From Aurantiochytrium sp. KH105 (Eukaryota > Sar > Bigyra > Thraustochytrida > Thraustochytriidae): 64,000 nt of DNA. The stretch is taken from the NCBI GenBank assembly GCA_003116975.1, contig BGKB01000048.1, positions 86,001 to 150,000 of the forward strand, read 5' to 3'. The notes below the pieces were generated by a model. The model did no database searches. It saw only the letters and a list, made by a program, of their open reading frames with translations, and was not told where the DNA came from. The position numbers and the translations under genes were made by a program. Below are positions 63,496 to 64,000 of the stretch, piece by piece. Positions within the stretch are counted from its first letter, which is position 1. Each line of letters starts with the position of its first letter.

Positions 63496-64000
63496 TTAAG
63501 AAGGCGCCGAAGTTGCGCGCTTTTTTGTGTTCATCGGCGGTGTGACAACGGCCGGTGTCGCCGAAGGAGGAAGTGACTTGAGGTACTTGAATCGACTTCG
63601 GACAATGAGTTTAGATCGCTGCAACGCGTTGCCAATAGCCGTCCAATCCTGATTGTACTGCGTGGCGAGCTGACGAAGCTTTGCATCCTGATCCGGTGAC
63701 CATTGCCGCGCACGTGCGCGCATGAGCGACTTGAATCGAGTCTTCACAGCGTTCTCAGTACGACGCTCAAACTGGCATTTAATCTCGGCCCACTTGCTTC
63801 CCATTTGCTCATGCAGGCGCATGAGAAGGTCGTCTTCCTCGGGTGTAAATTTGGAGTGGTTGATGTTTGGATCGAGGTTGAGGCCCCAGCGTTCACGGCA
63901 TTGTTTGGCCGTGCGACCTTTGATTTTTGCAGCAATATTGCCCCAATGCATCGTCGGATCTTCCTTGATGAGCTCCAAGAGATGACTGTCTTCCTCTGGT
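63496..64000 (-). CDS. Myb/SANT-repeat DNA-binding protein, 5' partial
   Basis: The frame is open to the end of the window, so the N-terminus lies beyond 64000. The visible part of about 167 residues begins inside a Myb repeat (PEEDSHLLELIKE). Its recognition helix is GRTAKQCRERW. A second repeat follows (FTPEEDDLLMRLHEQMGSKW, then RRTENAVKTRFKSLM), and a third, more degenerate one (WSPDQDAKLRQLATQYNQDW, then RSRFKYL). The protein ends in a short P/T/K-rich tail. It resembles R1R2R3-type Myb transcription factors. Such proteins bind YAACKG-type sites; a link with the CAACGGC elements upstream of the 7TM genes is only a suggestion. Confidence 0.9.
   Translation of the reverse strand, partial: PEEDSHLLELIKEDPTMHWGNIAAKIKGRTAKQCRERWGLNLDPNINHSKFTPEEDDLLMRLHEQMGSKWAEIKCQFERRTENAVKTRFKSLMRARARQWSPDQDAKLRQLATQYNQDWTAIGNALQRSKLIVRSRFKYLKSLPPSATPAVVTPPMNTKKRATSAPS

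Overview
This is a eukaryotic nuclear window. The large genes are nearly all intronless, GC-rich in the intergenic DNA and full of short simple repeats. Several secreted or receptor-like proteins carry S/P-P-T stalk repeats of the kind common in stramenopiles. Together with the cytoplasmic-type beta-tubulin, the mitochondrial NFU1 and the DIX-ELMO protein, this suggests a stramenopile, most likely a labyrinthulomycete (thraustochytrid). The assignment is an inference, not a database result. One clear spliceosomal intron (GTAAGT donor, CTGACTAAC branch site, CAG acceptor) lies in the RNase T2 gene.

Layout: 1-4215 holds a large FN3/coiled-coil/TPR/WD40/LysM scaffold whose 5' end is outside the window. 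4639-7031 holds a small secreted Cys/Pro-rich protein and beta-tubulin. 9143-18757 is a sulfatase cluster: one copy on the minus strand and two closely related tandem copies on the plus strand, all with the formylglycine CxPxR signature. 18945-23790 holds NFU1, an LDAH-like hydrolase and an F-box/LRR protein. 23791-32372 is an 8.6-kb stretch of simple repeats where I can support no gene. 32373-36242 holds a Dbp8/DDX49-type DEAD-box helicase divergent from a DIX-ELMO fusion gene; the 3' end of that fusion gene is tandemly repeated downstream about four more times. 37393-38462 is the spliced RNase T2. 40119-46358 encodes a giant single-pass receptor with an intracellular TKL-like kinase followed by a second, degenerate kinase domain.

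The most interesting region is 47605-59381. Four intact genes and one pseudogene of a tandemly duplicated seven-transmembrane, GPCR-like family surround a gene for a WD40-ROC-COR-TIR protein, which has the architecture of an immune-type STAND sensor with a possible NADase effector domain. The four intact 7TM genes share a CAACGGC element 55-66 bp upstream of the ATG. The window ends with a small membrane protein, a possible short ORF, an ABTB1-like ankyrin/BTB protein and the 3' part of a Myb-repeat protein.

A common theme is surface sensing and signalling (7TM array, dual-kinase receptor, TIR-ROCO, DIX-ELMO) next to secreted or surface hydrolases (sulfatases). Any functional link among them is inference only.
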